From positions 62,001 to 126,000 of the forward strand of contig NZ_JBHUPT010000002.1 in assembly GCF_049056525.1 (NCBI RefSeq): 64,000 bases of DNA, written 5' to 3'. Under the pieces are notes generated by a model. That model had not been told where the DNA came from, ran no database searches, and was given only the letters and a program-made list of their open reading frames with translations. This DNA comes from Leisingera coralii (lineage in GTDB: Bacteria; Pseudomonadota; Alphaproteobacteria; Rhodobacterales; Rhodobacteraceae). The first letter of the stretch is position 1. Every line of letters begins with the position of its first letter. Positions 8,722 through 17,279 of this stretch are shown piece by piece. A program made the position numbers and the translations under genes.

Positions 8722-9275
8722 CCGCCGATGGTTTCGACGGTCAGGTTTCCATTTGTGTAGACACAGATATCGGCGGCGATGGCCATGGCGTCCCGCGCCA
8801 CGTCTTCAGCGGATCTGCCGCTGTCCATCATGCCGCGGGCGGCTGCCAGGGCGAAATTGCCGCCCGAGCCGATGGCCGCCACATCATGTTCCGGTTCCAG
8901 CACGTCGCCGGCGCCGGTGATCACGAACATGTCCCTGCCGTCGGTGACGATCAGCATCGCCTCCAGCTTCTGCAGGTATTTGTCGGTGCGCCAGTCCTTG
9001 GCCAGCTCGACACTGGCCCGCGCCAGCTGGCCGGGGGTGGCTTCCAGCTTGGCTTCCAGCCGTTCCAGCAGGGTAAAGGCGTCAGCGGTCGATCCGGCAA
9101 AGCCCGCCACCACGTCAAACCCGCCGGGCGACAGGCGGCGCACTTTGCGGGCGGTGCCCTTGATCACGGTCTGCCCCAGCGAAACCTGGCCGTCGCCGGC
9201 AATAACCACCTGGCCGCCCTTCTTGACACCGATGATAGTGGTGCCGTGCCAGCCAGGAAATTTATCGTCTGCCAT
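8718..9275 (-). CDS. hslV: HslV, peptidase subunit of the HslUV protease
   Basis: HslV is the proteasome-like threonine peptidase that forms the double ring capped by HslU. The start at MADDKFPG is chosen because GGAG lies six bases upstream, giving 185 residues; the open frame runs further upstream without conserved sequence. The first 11 residues form a propeptide, and Thr12 in the HG/TTIIGVK context is the predicted catalytic N-terminal nucleophile. VVIAGDGQVSLGQT and the Lys in ARKVRRL match the family. A heat-shock-type promoter lies upstream. Confidence 0.97.
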   Translation of the reverse strand: MADDKFPGWHGTTIIGVKKGGQVVIAGDGQVSLGQTVIKGTARKVRRLSPGGFDVVAGFAGSTADAFTLLERLEAKLEATPGQLARASVELAKDWRTDKYLQKLEAMLIVTDGRDMFVITGAGDVLEPEHDVAAIGSGGNFALAAARGMMDSGRSAEDVARDAMAIAADICVYTNGNLTVETIGG

Positions 9276-9300
9276 GTAAGTCTCCGTTTGGTTGCCCCCT

Positions 9301-9329
9301 ATATGGAACCATCCCCCCGCCGGCACAAG
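9301..9329 (-). promoter_or_regulatory. Sigma32 (RpoH)-type promoter of hslV-hslU
   Basis: Reading the minus strand, CTTGTGC (9323-9329) is followed after exactly 14 bases by TTCCATAT (9301-9308). The E. coli consensus is CTTGAAA-N14-CCCCATNT, so the CTTG and CATNT cores match. The element lies about 25 bases upstream of the hslV ATG, where a heat-shock promoter is expected for this operon. Confidence 0.6.
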
Positions 9330-9496
9330 AGAGCGGTCGAGATCGGCGGTGCTCCCGGTCCTGTGCCGCTGTTCGCTGCTATGCAGAAATTGCAGATCGG
9401 GGCTGTCGAACCGGCAATTGCGGGACTCGGCACCGCATCCTAAATGAGGCTCACAACCGGCACAGGGTCGGCTGTTTCTCAGAAGGATATGCGCAA

Positions 9497-9688
9497 ATGA
9501 CGACCGCAAACATCCATGCGCCGCTCGGAGCAGTCACCGTTCTCCGTATGGTCGACGCAATGGCCAACGTCAAAAACACCATCGTGGAATGGTATGAAGC
9601 CCGCGAAACCCGCAAGGTTCTGGCGCAGCTGACCGATGCCCAGCTGGCAGATATCGGCCTGGACCGTTCCGACATCGCCAAGTTCTGA
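9497..9688 (+). CDS. DUF1127 small basic protein
   Basis: A 63-residue protein ending LTDAQLADIGLDRSDIAKF, the hallmark of the YjiS-like DUF1127 domain. Members are small, often stress-regulated, and in some alphaproteobacteria affect RNA metabolism or phosphate/carbon responses. AGGA lies nine bases before the ATG. The gene stands alone: about 220 bases without a gene lie upstream, and a GC hairpin follows. The N-terminal 25 residues are not conserved in a way I recognise. Confidence 0.85.
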   Translation: MTTANIHAPLGAVTVLRMVDAMANVKNTIVEWYEARETRKVLAQLTDAQLADIGLDRSDIAKF

Positions 9689-9714
9689 TCCCCGATGACC
9701 AGAACCCTTGAATG

Positions 9715-9740
9715 AGCCGCCCTGTTACGGGCGGCTTTGT
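9715..9740 (+). terminator. Hairpin after the DUF1127 gene
   Basis: Eight-base arms (9715-9722 and 9729-9736) enclose a six-base loop. The T-tract is short (TTTGT), so this is a moderate-quality intrinsic terminator. It also separates this gene from the convergent Lin0512 pair. Confidence 0.6.
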
Positions 9741-10112
9741 TCATTCCGGGGGGCTGGTTTTGTATTTGCCGGCCTGATCCGGCAGCCAGGCTTCGATTGC
9801 GGCTGTGGCCACCACATGGCGGGAGCCGGCGCCGTCATCTTCCACGTCCAAACCGCCCTTGACGGCGCGCACGCTGGCGCGGCCGCGCGGCAGGTCCCGT
9901 GCCACCAGATCGCAATCCACCGCCTCCGGCTGCTGCACGCCGATGGTCACCTCCACCCGCATTTCGCTGTGATCGATCCCCAGCTTGGAAAACAGCGTGA
10001 TCGACGAATGATGCAGGGCGTCCTGCACCGCGCGGCGGGCGGCCTTGGTGTAGTCCTGGCCATAAAGGTCGTTGCCGGTGCCCATTTCCAGGATGATGCG
10101 CTTTTCGCTCAT
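9741..10112 (-). CDS. Lin0512-family protein, second of a tandem pair
   Basis: A 123-residue member of the Lin0512/TIGR02058 family of unknown function. It shares with its upstream neighbour the blocks DYTxAARRA, DALxHxS, IGVQxPEAVD and GGLDxE, so the two are clear paralogs. Its start codon overlaps the neighbour's stop (ATGA), and translation is probably coupled, fitting a two-subunit assembly (inference). The C-terminus carries an extra tail (QAGKYKTSPPE) not present in the other copy. No catalytic motif is recognised. Confidence 0.8.
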   Translation of the reverse strand: MSEKRIILEMGTGNDLYGQDYTKAARRAVQDALHHSSITLFSKLGIDHSEMRVEVTIGVQQPEAVDCDLVARDLPRGRASVRAVKGGLDVEDDGAGSRHVVATAAIEAWLPDQAGKYKTSPPE

Positions 10113-10456
10113 TTTATGGCCTCCATATCAAAGGACACGATCACCGCTGCATTGGCGATCACCGTGCGCCCGCCGTGGGGCTTTTCAATGTCGAGCCCGC
10201 CTTCAACGACGCGGATGCTGGGCCGGCCGTAGGGGAAAATCTCCAGCAGCGCGTCCTTGTCCACCGCCTCCGGTCTCTGAACCCCGATCTCGGCATCAAT
10301 GATCATGTCTTCTTTTGAGAAATCAAACAGTTCCGCCATGTTGACGGAATTGTGCCACAGCGCGTCCCTGATCGCGCGGCGGGCGGCTTCGGTGTAGTCT
10401 TCGCGCCTGAGCGATGTGCCCATGCCGAATTCCACCAGGACCCGTGTCTTGGCCAT
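10109..10456 (-). CDS. Lin0512-family protein, first of a tandem pair
   Basis: A 115-residue paralog of the protein encoded just downstream. The start MAKTRVLVEFG is chosen because AGGAGG lies four bases before it; the open frame continues upstream without conserved sequence. Motifs are GMGTSLRREDYTEAARRA, then IGVQRPEAVDKD and GGLDIEK. Family function is unknown. The pair lies downstream of trxA on the same strand, but a strong terminator separates them, so they should be their own unit. Confidence 0.8.
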   Translation of the reverse strand: MAKTRVLVEFGMGTSLRREDYTEAARRAIRDALWHNSVNMAELFDFSKEDMIIDAEIGVQRPEAVDKDALLEIFPYGRPSIRVVEGGLDIEKPHGGRTVIANAAVIVSFDMEAIK

Positions 10457-10555
10457 GTCGCCTCCTGTACCTGTTCCGGGAGGGACCCTTGCAGGGCGGC
10501 CGGGCAAAGGAAAGAGCCAGTTTGGCGCCTGCCGCTACACCAGAGCCCGTTAAAC

Positions 10556-10586
10556 AAAAAAAGGGCTGTCCCCGCGGGGACAGCCC
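10556..10586 (-). terminator. Intrinsic terminator of trxA
   Basis: A perfect 24-base palindrome (10563-10586) is followed in the minus-strand direction by seven T (10562-10556). This is the strongest terminator in the window and should isolate trxA from the Lin0512 pair. Confidence 0.9.
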
Positions 10587-10612
10587 TCTGAAATCCGGAA
10601 GCCGGATCAGGC

Positions 10613-10933
10613 TCAGATCGACTCTTCGATCCAGCTCTGCAGTGCGGCCTTGGGGGCAGCGCCGGCACGGTTCGAGACCACCTGGCCGTCCTTGAAGATG
10701 AACAGCGCCGGGATGCCGCGCACGCCCATGGCGGCGGCGGAGTTCGGGTTGCTGTCAACGTCGACCTTGGCAATTTTCACCTTGCCGCCGAGTTCCGCGG
10801 CCAGCTCTTCCAGAGCCGGGCCAATCTGTTTGCAGGGACCGCACCACTCTGCCCAGAAATCCACCACAACGGGGATATCGGAGTTCTTGACTTCGGCGTC
10901 AAAAGTGGCGTCGGTGACGGCTACGGTGGACAT
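10613..10933 (-). CDS. trxA: Thioredoxin 1
   Basis: A general cytoplasmic disulfide reductase. The 106-residue protein has the active site WCGPCK with Cys31 and Cys34, the cis-Pro in GIPALFIF, and the usual length. Two ATGs are close together; the inner one is chosen because GGAG lies eight bases before it but only two bases before the outer. A sigma70-like promoter sits 38-66 bases upstream, overlapping the end of addA, so trxA can be expressed independently of the long operon upstream of it. Confidence 0.97.
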   Translation of the reverse strand: MSTVAVTDATFDAEVKNSDIPVVVDFWAEWCGPCKQIGPALEELAAELGGKVKIAKVDVDSNPNSAAAMGVRGIPALFIFKDGQVVSNRAGAAPKAALQSWIEESI

Positions 10934-10970
10934 ATGCATGTCTCCATGAGTGTGTGGCAACTGGAGTCGG

Positions 10971-10999
10971 AACCTAGGTACGGCTTAACCGATCGTCAA
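10971..10999 (-). promoter_or_regulatory. Sigma70-type promoter of trxA
   Basis: On the minus strand, TTGACG (10994-10999) and TAGGTT (10971-10976) are separated by 17 bases. The -35 box lies across the addA stop codon, giving trxA its own promoter at the end of the preceding operon. Confidence 0.55.
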
Positions 11000-13900
11000 G
11001 GTTCCAACTGCCGCTTCAATGCCGCAGTCACGAGGTCGTGCGGCAGCGGCATCAGGGTGGCAGTACGGGTCCAGAGCAGCGCGGTTTCGATGGTGCGGCC
11101 CGGATAGATCAGAGCCAGCGCATGGGCATAGGCCCCCATCTGCCGCAGCAGGCCCTCGGGGCATTGTTCAGGCGCTGCCGGCACGGTGGCGTTGGATTTG
11201 AAATCCACCGCCAGGACCTTCTCCGGGGTGATGCTCAGCCGGTCGATGACGCCATGCAGGCGGGCGCCGTTCAGGTCAGCGGTGACAGGAACCTCGGCCA
11301 GCGTATCCGGATGAAACACATCCGCCAGGGCGGCATTTTGCAGAACCGCGGAGGCTTCACCCAGCAGTTCTGCACAATCGCCGCCCCCTTGCAGCAGGTT
11401 CTGTGCCAGCTGCGGCCAGTCTGATTCCGGCCGGCCCGGCAGGTGCTCCAGCAGCAGGTGCAGCCGGCTGCCCCGGGCCTTGGCGGCCTCTTCGTCGAGA
11501 CCCTGATCGCCGGGCAATGCCTTCGCTCCACCCAGATCAGAAGGACTGAGCGCCGGCGCCGGCGCTTCATAGGGTTTGGCCGGGCGGGTGAAGACCTCCG
11601 GCAGTTCATGTTTCGCAACTTCATGTGCTTCAGGCACGACCAGCGGCAGGCCGTCCCAATCGCCATGCTGCAGCCTCAGGCCGGTGCCGCCCTCTGCGTC
11701 GAATTCCACTGCGCCGCCGTCGCGCATGGCGCGCTCCGCCAGCCGGTACCAGCTGTCGCCCTGCTCGCCCACCTCGCCGGCGGCAGCGACAATCAGCCAT
11801 TTTTCCGCCCGGGTCAGAGCCACATACAACAGCCGCAGCCGTTCGTTCTGCAGTTTCTCCTGCGCGGCTTCACGGGCCGTCAGCATCGCGGGCGGCATCT
11901 GGTCCTTGGGCAGTTTCCAGACCGGAGTACCATCTGCCAGCATGATTTCCGCATCCCGCGGTGCCTGCCGTTTGGCAGTGTCCGGCAGGATCACGATCGG
12001 CGCTTCCAGCCCCTTGGAGCCATGCACCGACATCACCCGGATCATGTTGCCGGCCGCCCCCATCTGGCGTTTGATCTCCAGATCATCGGTCTGCATCCAG
12101 ACTAGGAAACCGGTGAGGCTGGGCACATCGGTGCGCTCATAAGCTAGGGCCTGCGACAGCAGCGCGTTGATGCCGTCCTCTGCCTCCGGCCCCAGCCTGC
12201 CCAGCAGTTTCTGGCGGCCGCGGTGGCGGGTCAGGATGCGTTCGATCAGGTCATAGGGGCGAAGAAAATCGGCATTGGCGCGCAGGTCATCCAGCACCGC
12301 CATGGTTTCGGGAAATTCCCCTGCCCGCTCGCGCAAAGCCGACCACAGGTACATCGCCTCCCGCCGGTGCGCGAGGTCAAACAGAGCCTGCTCAGTCCAG
12401 CCGAACAGCGGCGATTTCAGCGCTTCCGCCAGTGACAGCGAGTCTTCCGGCAGCGCCAGGAACCGCAGCAGTGCCGCGATATCCTTGACCGCCAGTTCAG
12501 CGCCTACCTTGAGCCGGTCGGCGCCGGCGATGGGCAGCTCGGCCTTCTTGCAGGCGCGGATGATCTCCGAGAACAGATCGGAGCGGCGCTGCACCAGGAT
12601 CAGGAAGTCGCCGGCCTGCACCGGGCGGCGCTGAAAGGTGCCGCGCTCCGGGCCGTCTTCGGGGATGGTGACGCCGGTTTCGATCATCTGCTTGATCGAA
12701 CGCGCGATGCGTTCGGCCAGGATCACCGTGTGATGGCGGCTGCTGGGGCGGTCGACGGGGCTGGTCCAGTCCGGGTCCTCGTCATCCTCGACCTTGCCGA
12801 CCACCGGCCACAGGTCCACCCGGCCCGGCAGGTCGGACTTGAAGGCTCGGTGCAGCGCCTCCTTGCGGAAACCTGCTCGCGGGCTGTCGCGGAACACCAG
12901 ATCCACCAGTTTCAGAATCGCGGCGGAGGAACGGAAGGAGAAATCAAGCGAAGCATCCTGCAGCCCTGCCCCGGTTTCCGCCAGCCGGTTGCCGAACTCC
13001 TGCTGCATCCGGTCGAACGCATCCGGGTCGGCGCCCTGGAAGGAATAGATCGACTGCTTCTTGTCGCCGACCACAAAGATGGTGCGCTCCACGTCCGAGC
13101 GCGCGCCCTCGCCGGCGGTGAATTCCTGCGCCAGCTTCTCGATCACGTCCCATTGCACCGGGCTGGTGTCCTGCGCCTCGTCCACCAGAATGTGGTCGAT
13201 GCCGCCGTCCAGCCGGTAGAGCACCCAAGAAGCAACGCTCGGATCGTTCAGCAGCTGGCGGGCCTTCAGGATCAGGTCGTCAAAGTCGAGCCAGCCGCGC
13301 AGCTGCTTGCGGCGCTCGTATTCCGGCAGGAAGGCGGCAGCAAAGCGGTGCAGGTCGTGGCTCTTGCGGGCGGCCGTGAGGGCGAGGCGTTTGGCGCGCG
13401 CATCCTCGACCCGCCGCATCAGCGGTTCCAGCTGATCCATCAGGGACAGGTGGGATTCGCGCAGTTTCTTGGTTGGGAACTTGTCTATTTTGGCGGTGAA
13501 CGGTTCCTTGGCGCTGGCGCCGGTCAGAAAGACGCTTTCGAGTGTGTCCAGATCGGCGAGCGTGGGCTTGGTGATGCCGGCGAGCTTGGCCGCTGCCCTC
13601 TGATCGGTTGTACCGCCCTGCCCCAGCATGCCGCGGGTGCGCTGCAGCAGCTCTTCCTCGCCGCCCAGGAAAACCAACGCCTCCAGCGCGGCCTCGTCAA
13701 AGCCTTCGGGCAGGCCGAACAGGTCCAGCAGCCCGTTCCAGTCCAGCGGCTCGCCGAAATCGGCGCGGCGCTGGCAGATGGCAGACGTGAGCGTTTCGAA
13801 ATCGCTGTCGCTGACATGGCGCGCCAGAGCATCGACCAGCGGCACCTCGGTGCCTTGGGCAAGATCCTCCATGATTTCCGCCCGCAGCAATTGGCCCGCG

Positions 13901-14349
13901 CGGTCGTCCATCTCGGAAAACTGCGGGCTGACGCCGGCCTCCAGCGGGAAGCGGCGCAGCAGCGAGGAACAGAAGGAGTGGATGGTCTGGATCTTCAGCC
14001 CGCCCGGCGTCTCGATCGCGCGGGCAAACAGGGTGCGCGCCTTGGCCAGATCGCCGGCTGCGGTGTTGACCTCCCCCAGCTCGGTCAGTGCTGCGATCAG
14101 CGCCGGATCGCCCAGCATCGCCCATTCGCCAAGCCGTTTGAACAGCCGGTTCTGCATCTCGCTGGCGGCGGCCTTGGTGTAGGTGAGGCACAGGATATGT
14201 TGTGGCTGCACGCCCTTCAGCAGCAGCCGCGCCACCCTGTCGGTCAGCACCTTGGTCTTGCCGGAGCCCGCGTTGGCCGCCAGCCATGTGGAGGCATCGG
14301 GACGGGCCGCGCGGAACTGCGCCTCGGAGGCGGCGTCGCGGATGGTCAT
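10996..14349 (-). CDS. addA: Double-strand break repair helicase-nuclease AddA
   Basis: AddA, with AddB, processes DNA ends for RecA loading, replacing RecBCD. The 1117-residue protein starts at MTIRDAASEAQ, overlapping the addB stop as ATGA. The UvrD-type helicase begins with Walker A NAGSGKTKVLTDR near residue 30. Walker B HILVDEAQDTSP and motif FVVGDKKQSIYSFQGAD follow, then VMSVHGSKGLEAP and LRLLYVALTRAEKW. The C-terminal nuclease domain ends with GVIDRLSITPEKVLAVDFKS (D..DFK signature). All expected parts are intact. Confidence 0.96.
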   Translation of the reverse strand: MTIRDAASEAQFRAARPDASTWLAANAGSGKTKVLTDRVARLLLKGVQPQHILCLTYTKAAASEMQNRLFKRLGEWAMLGDPALIAALTELGEVNTAAGDLAKARTLFARAIETPGGLKIQTIHSFCSSLLRRFPLEAGVSPQFSEMDDRAGQLLRAEIMEDLAQGTEVPLVDALARHVSDSDFETLTSAICQRRADFGEPLDWNGLLDLFGLPEGFDEAALEALVFLGGEEELLQRTRGMLGQGGTTDQRAAAKLAGITKPTLADLDTLESVFLTGASAKEPFTAKIDKFPTKKLRESHLSLMDQLEPLMRRVEDARAKRLALTAARKSHDLHRFAAAFLPEYERRKQLRGWLDFDDLILKARQLLNDPSVASWVLYRLDGGIDHILVDEAQDTSPVQWDVIEKLAQEFTAGEGARSDVERTIFVVGDKKQSIYSFQGADPDAFDRMQQEFGNRLAETGAGLQDASLDFSFRSSAAILKLVDLVFRDSPRAGFRKEALHRAFKSDLPGRVDLWPVVGKVEDDEDPDWTSPVDRPSSRHHTVILAERIARSIKQMIETGVTIPEDGPERGTFQRRPVQAGDFLILVQRRSDLFSEIIRACKKAELPIAGADRLKVGAELAVKDIAALLRFLALPEDSLSLAEALKSPLFGWTEQALFDLAHRREAMYLWSALRERAGEFPETMAVLDDLRANADFLRPYDLIERILTRHRGRQKLLGRLGPEAEDGINALLSQALAYERTDVPSLTGFLVWMQTDDLEIKRQMGAAGNMIRVMSVHGSKGLEAPIVILPDTAKRQAPRDAEIMLADGTPVWKLPKDQMPPAMLTAREAAQEKLQNERLRLLYVALTRAEKWLIVAAAGEVGEQGDSWYRLAERAMRDGGAVEFDAEGGTGLRLQHGDWDGLPLVVPEAHEVAKHELPEVFTRPAKPYEAPAPALSPSDLGGAKALPGDQGLDEEAAKARGSRLHLLLEHLPGRPESDWPQLAQNLLQGGGDCAELLGEASAVLQNAALADVFHPDTLAEVPVTADLNGARLHGVIDRLSITPEKVLAVDFKSNATVPAAPEQCPEGLLRQMGAYAHALALIYPGRTIETALLWTRTATLMPLPHDLVTAALKRQLEP

Positions 14350-17279
14350 GCCAGATCCTCCGGCTGCGGTTCGGCGCTGCGGTCCCATTCGCCGTAGCGC
14401 GCGAGGTGGTCATAATCGCCGGCGATGTCGTCGCGGTGCACCATGCGTCGGCTGGAATAGCCTTGGTTAGGCTCGAAATAGGCTCCGATCAGCGTGCGCA
14501 GCTCATCCCAGACCTTGGCGGGAGGCTCATCCTCCAGCGGTGCGCGCACTTCGTTCAGTTTACTGCCCAATCCTATGAACAGCGCACGCGCCACTTCCGC
14601 CGGACCGAGGTCGTCAAAGGCGCCTTCCTCGGCCATGGCGGCCTCTATCAGCAGCTGTTTTTCAAATTTCTTCTGCTGTGCCTCGCTGGGTGGTGTGCCG
14701 GTCTTGTAGTCGTAGAGATGCAGAAAGCCGCGGTCGTCCATGTCGATCCGGTCGGCGCGGCAGGCGATGGTGAAATCCAGCGGATCCAGCCGGGCGCTGC
14801 CCTTGGCCTCAAAAGCAACCGGCCTGGCGCGGGCTTGGCGCTCCTGCTCGGCCAGGATGAAATCGCCGGCAATCTTGCGGATGCGGCTGTGCCACAGGAT
14901 GCGGGCGACGGGCCAAGGCACATGAGTCTCCAGTAGGTCTCGCGTCTTGCCGATCAGCTGCTCCGCCGTCAGCAGGGACGGGTCGGCCTGGGCGTCCTTG
15001 ATGAAGTGCTCGAACACCTCATGCACAACAATGCCGCGCAGCAGGGCGTCGGGCTCTTGCACCAGCGGGTTGAGCGGTTTTAGCCGCAGCACATGTTTCG
15101 CGTAAATCGCATAAGGATCGCGGATCAGCCGCGGAATTTCGGTGATCGTAAGCCGCCGCGGGCGGGCCGCCACCGGCGGGCAGGGGGACGGGCGGGGATA
15201 TTGCGAAATCGGCGTCGGCTCCTCCAGCGCCTCCGCCCAGCCGAGCCATTGGCGGCCTTTGGCCCGCATGGTGTCAAGTGCCGTGCGACCGCCCTGTTCC
15301 GGCAGGCCGGATAGCAGGTTGGTCAGCCGGTTCAGCCAGCGCGAGGGCACGGTGTCGGCCTCTTCCGAGCGTTCGGCGCGGGTCAGCCACACCTCGGGCG
15401 CAGCAATTGCCTGCTGGAAGTCATGTGCCGACAGGCCGATGCGGCGTTCAGGCAGCAAGAGCCCCGCCTGGTTGCGCAGCTGGCGGTTCAGCCAGGGATC
15501 GGGGCTGGCGGCCTCGGGCCAGCTTCCTTCGTTGAGGCCGCCAAGGATCACCAGATCGGCACCCTGCACACGCGCCTCCAGTGTGCCCCAGATCATGATC
15601 GAGCCATAAGGCGCATCGCGGTCACGGACCTCACCCTGGCTCAGCAGAGCGCCCAGCAGGTCGGCGAAGTCACGGGCGGTCATGTCGCCGCCATAAGGCG
15701 CCTCCTCCTCCAGGTTTTCGATGCAGGCGAGGGCGGCCTGGCCGGCCTTCTTGTCCCAAAGGGTACCTGAGCCATCGGCTTGGCTGCCCGCAGCAATGCG
15801 TTCGGCCAGGTCGCGCAGACGCTGGACCCAGTCCGTCAGGGGCAGGGTACCGGCAATCTCCTGGTCCGCGAAACAGGCTGATAGCCAGCCGGTCCAGCCC
15901 GGTGTCAGCTCACGGCCCTTTTCAAAGGCGGCAAAGGCGGCGGCATCCGGGAACGGGGGGCCGTTTCGGCGGAGCGACAATTCCAGCTCGCGGGTCTGGC
16001 GCAGGTGGTTGCCGCGGTCCGCGCCGTCATGGGTCAGCGGGTGTTTCAGCAAGGTCAGCAGTCTGTCGCAGGCCAGCGGTTTGCAGAACAGCCCCGCCAC
16101 GTGCCGCAGAAACCGGCCCGGCGGCGACAGCTGCAACGGCTGGCCGGCCGAGTCATCTGGCAGGATGTCCCAGCGGTCCAGCGCGGCGGAGACCTGGCGG
16201 GTCAGCATCCGGTCCGGGGTGATCAGCGCCGCGGTCTGCCCGTCCTCTGCCGCCTGCCGCAGGCGCAGCGCGATGGCCAGCGCCTCGGCGCGGGGGCTCG
16301 GGGCCTCGACCAGGGTGACGTTTTCGGTGGCTTTGTCCAAACCGGTCAGCAGCGGGCCTTCGCTCATCCAGGCGTCGGTGACCGGGGCAGGGCGCAAGGC
16401 CAGCGAGACCAGCCGGTTGCGCTCGGGCGAGACCGGCGGGGTCTCTGTCCAGGGCTGCACGTCGCAAGGCGCAAGCTCCAGATCCTTCATCAGCTTGTAG
16501 AACCGGTACTGCGGGTGATCCTCCGAGATCAGCGGATCGTCCAGCCCAGCCCAGACATGCTCCGGCTGGTCAAAGTCGAACCCGGGCAGCACCACAGCCC
16601 CTTGCGGCAGCCGCGCGATGGCCTCCATCAGCATCAGCGTGGTCCCGCGTGAGCCGGTGGAGCCGGCCAGGATCACCGGATGCTGCGGGGGAGTGTGTTG
16701 CCATTGTTCAATCAGGTTCAGCACCACCTGCCGCTGCCTGGCCTGGGCATCCATCGCGCCCTCATGCAGGCCGGTGAACTCGTCCGCGATGCCGATGAAG
16801 GCCTGCGCCCGGGCCCAGTGGCCGGACATGTCGGAGACATCAAGCCCGCGGATCGTATCGGTGCTGACACCTTCGCCCTGCATCTCGTCGATCAGCGCCG
16901 CCAGGCTGTCGGACAGGTCATAGAGCGAGGCGCGCGAGGCGAGATCGGGCTGGGCGTCCAGCAGTTTCGCAATCAGCTGCGACAGCTCCAGCCGGCGCCG
17001 CAAAGGGGGCAGGGCGGGCGGCAGGCCGTCCAGCGTGGCGCGCTGGGCCAAGTCGGTCAGCAGCAGCATCCGCGGCAGCAGCATGGCCGGGCCGGCATCA
17101 AACAGGCTGCGCACCCGGCGCGCCATGCGGGAGGTGTTGACGATCAGCTCCGCCCTGGCCAGCGCCTCAGGCGGCAGGCCCTGGCTGCGGTTGCGCAGGC
17201 CCTCGACCAGCGCACGGGGGAAATCGGCGCCGCAGGGAACGGCAAACAGGCGCGGTTTGGCGGATGGTTCAAACATCAT
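14346..17279 (-). CDS. addB: Double-strand break repair protein AddB
   Basis: AddB is the partner of AddA: a helicase-like subunit with a C-terminal nuclease of the RecB type and, in other members, an Fe-S cluster. The 977-residue alphaproteobacterial form is seen here. GSTGSRGTTLMLMEA (about residue 200) occupies the Walker A region, VILGGLNEGSWPE lies in the middle, and ADRIDMDDRGFLHLYDYKTG is the nuclease motif near the C-terminus. The start is set at the ATG at 17279, which overlaps the end of murU; a TTG three codons earlier is also possible. No strong ribosome site is seen, so translation may depend on murU. Confidence 0.94.
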   Translation of the reverse strand: MMFEPSAKPRLFAVPCGADFPRALVEGLRNRSQGLPPEALARAELIVNTSRMARRVRSLFDAGPAMLLPRMLLLTDLAQRATLDGLPPALPPLRRRLELSQLIAKLLDAQPDLASRASLYDLSDSLAALIDEMQGEGVSTDTIRGLDVSDMSGHWARAQAFIGIADEFTGLHEGAMDAQARQRQVVLNLIEQWQHTPPQHPVILAGSTGSRGTTLMLMEAIARLPQGAVVLPGFDFDQPEHVWAGLDDPLISEDHPQYRFYKLMKDLELAPCDVQPWTETPPVSPERNRLVSLALRPAPVTDAWMSEGPLLTGLDKATENVTLVEAPSPRAEALAIALRLRQAAEDGQTAALITPDRMLTRQVSAALDRWDILPDDSAGQPLQLSPPGRFLRHVAGLFCKPLACDRLLTLLKHPLTHDGADRGNHLRQTRELELSLRRNGPPFPDAAAFAAFEKGRELTPGWTGWLSACFADQEIAGTLPLTDWVQRLRDLAERIAAGSQADGSGTLWDKKAGQAALACIENLEEEAPYGGDMTARDFADLLGALLSQGEVRDRDAPYGSIMIWGTLEARVQGADLVILGGLNEGSWPEAASPDPWLNRQLRNQAGLLLPERRIGLSAHDFQQAIAAPEVWLTRAERSEEADTVPSRWLNRLTNLLSGLPEQGGRTALDTMRAKGRQWLGWAEALEEPTPISQYPRPSPCPPVAARPRRLTITEIPRLIRDPYAIYAKHVLRLKPLNPLVQEPDALLRGIVVHEVFEHFIKDAQADPSLLTAEQLIGKTRDLLETHVPWPVARILWHSRIRKIAGDFILAEQERQARARPVAFEAKGSARLDPLDFTIACRADRIDMDDRGFLHLYDYKTGTPPSEAQQKKFEKQLLIEAAMAEEGAFDDLGPAEVARALFIGLGSKLNEVRAPLEDEPPAKVWDELRTLIGAYFEPNQGYSSRRMVHRDDIAGDYDHLARYGEWDRSAEPQPEDLA

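Noticed and set aside
7745..8920. Long open frame antisense to hslU
   Set aside because: Composition is typical of an antisense shadow, and it runs through the hslU-hslV hairpins and into hslV.
12730..14397. 555-codon frame antisense to addA
   Set aside because: No recognisable motif; it shadows intact AddA helicase motifs.
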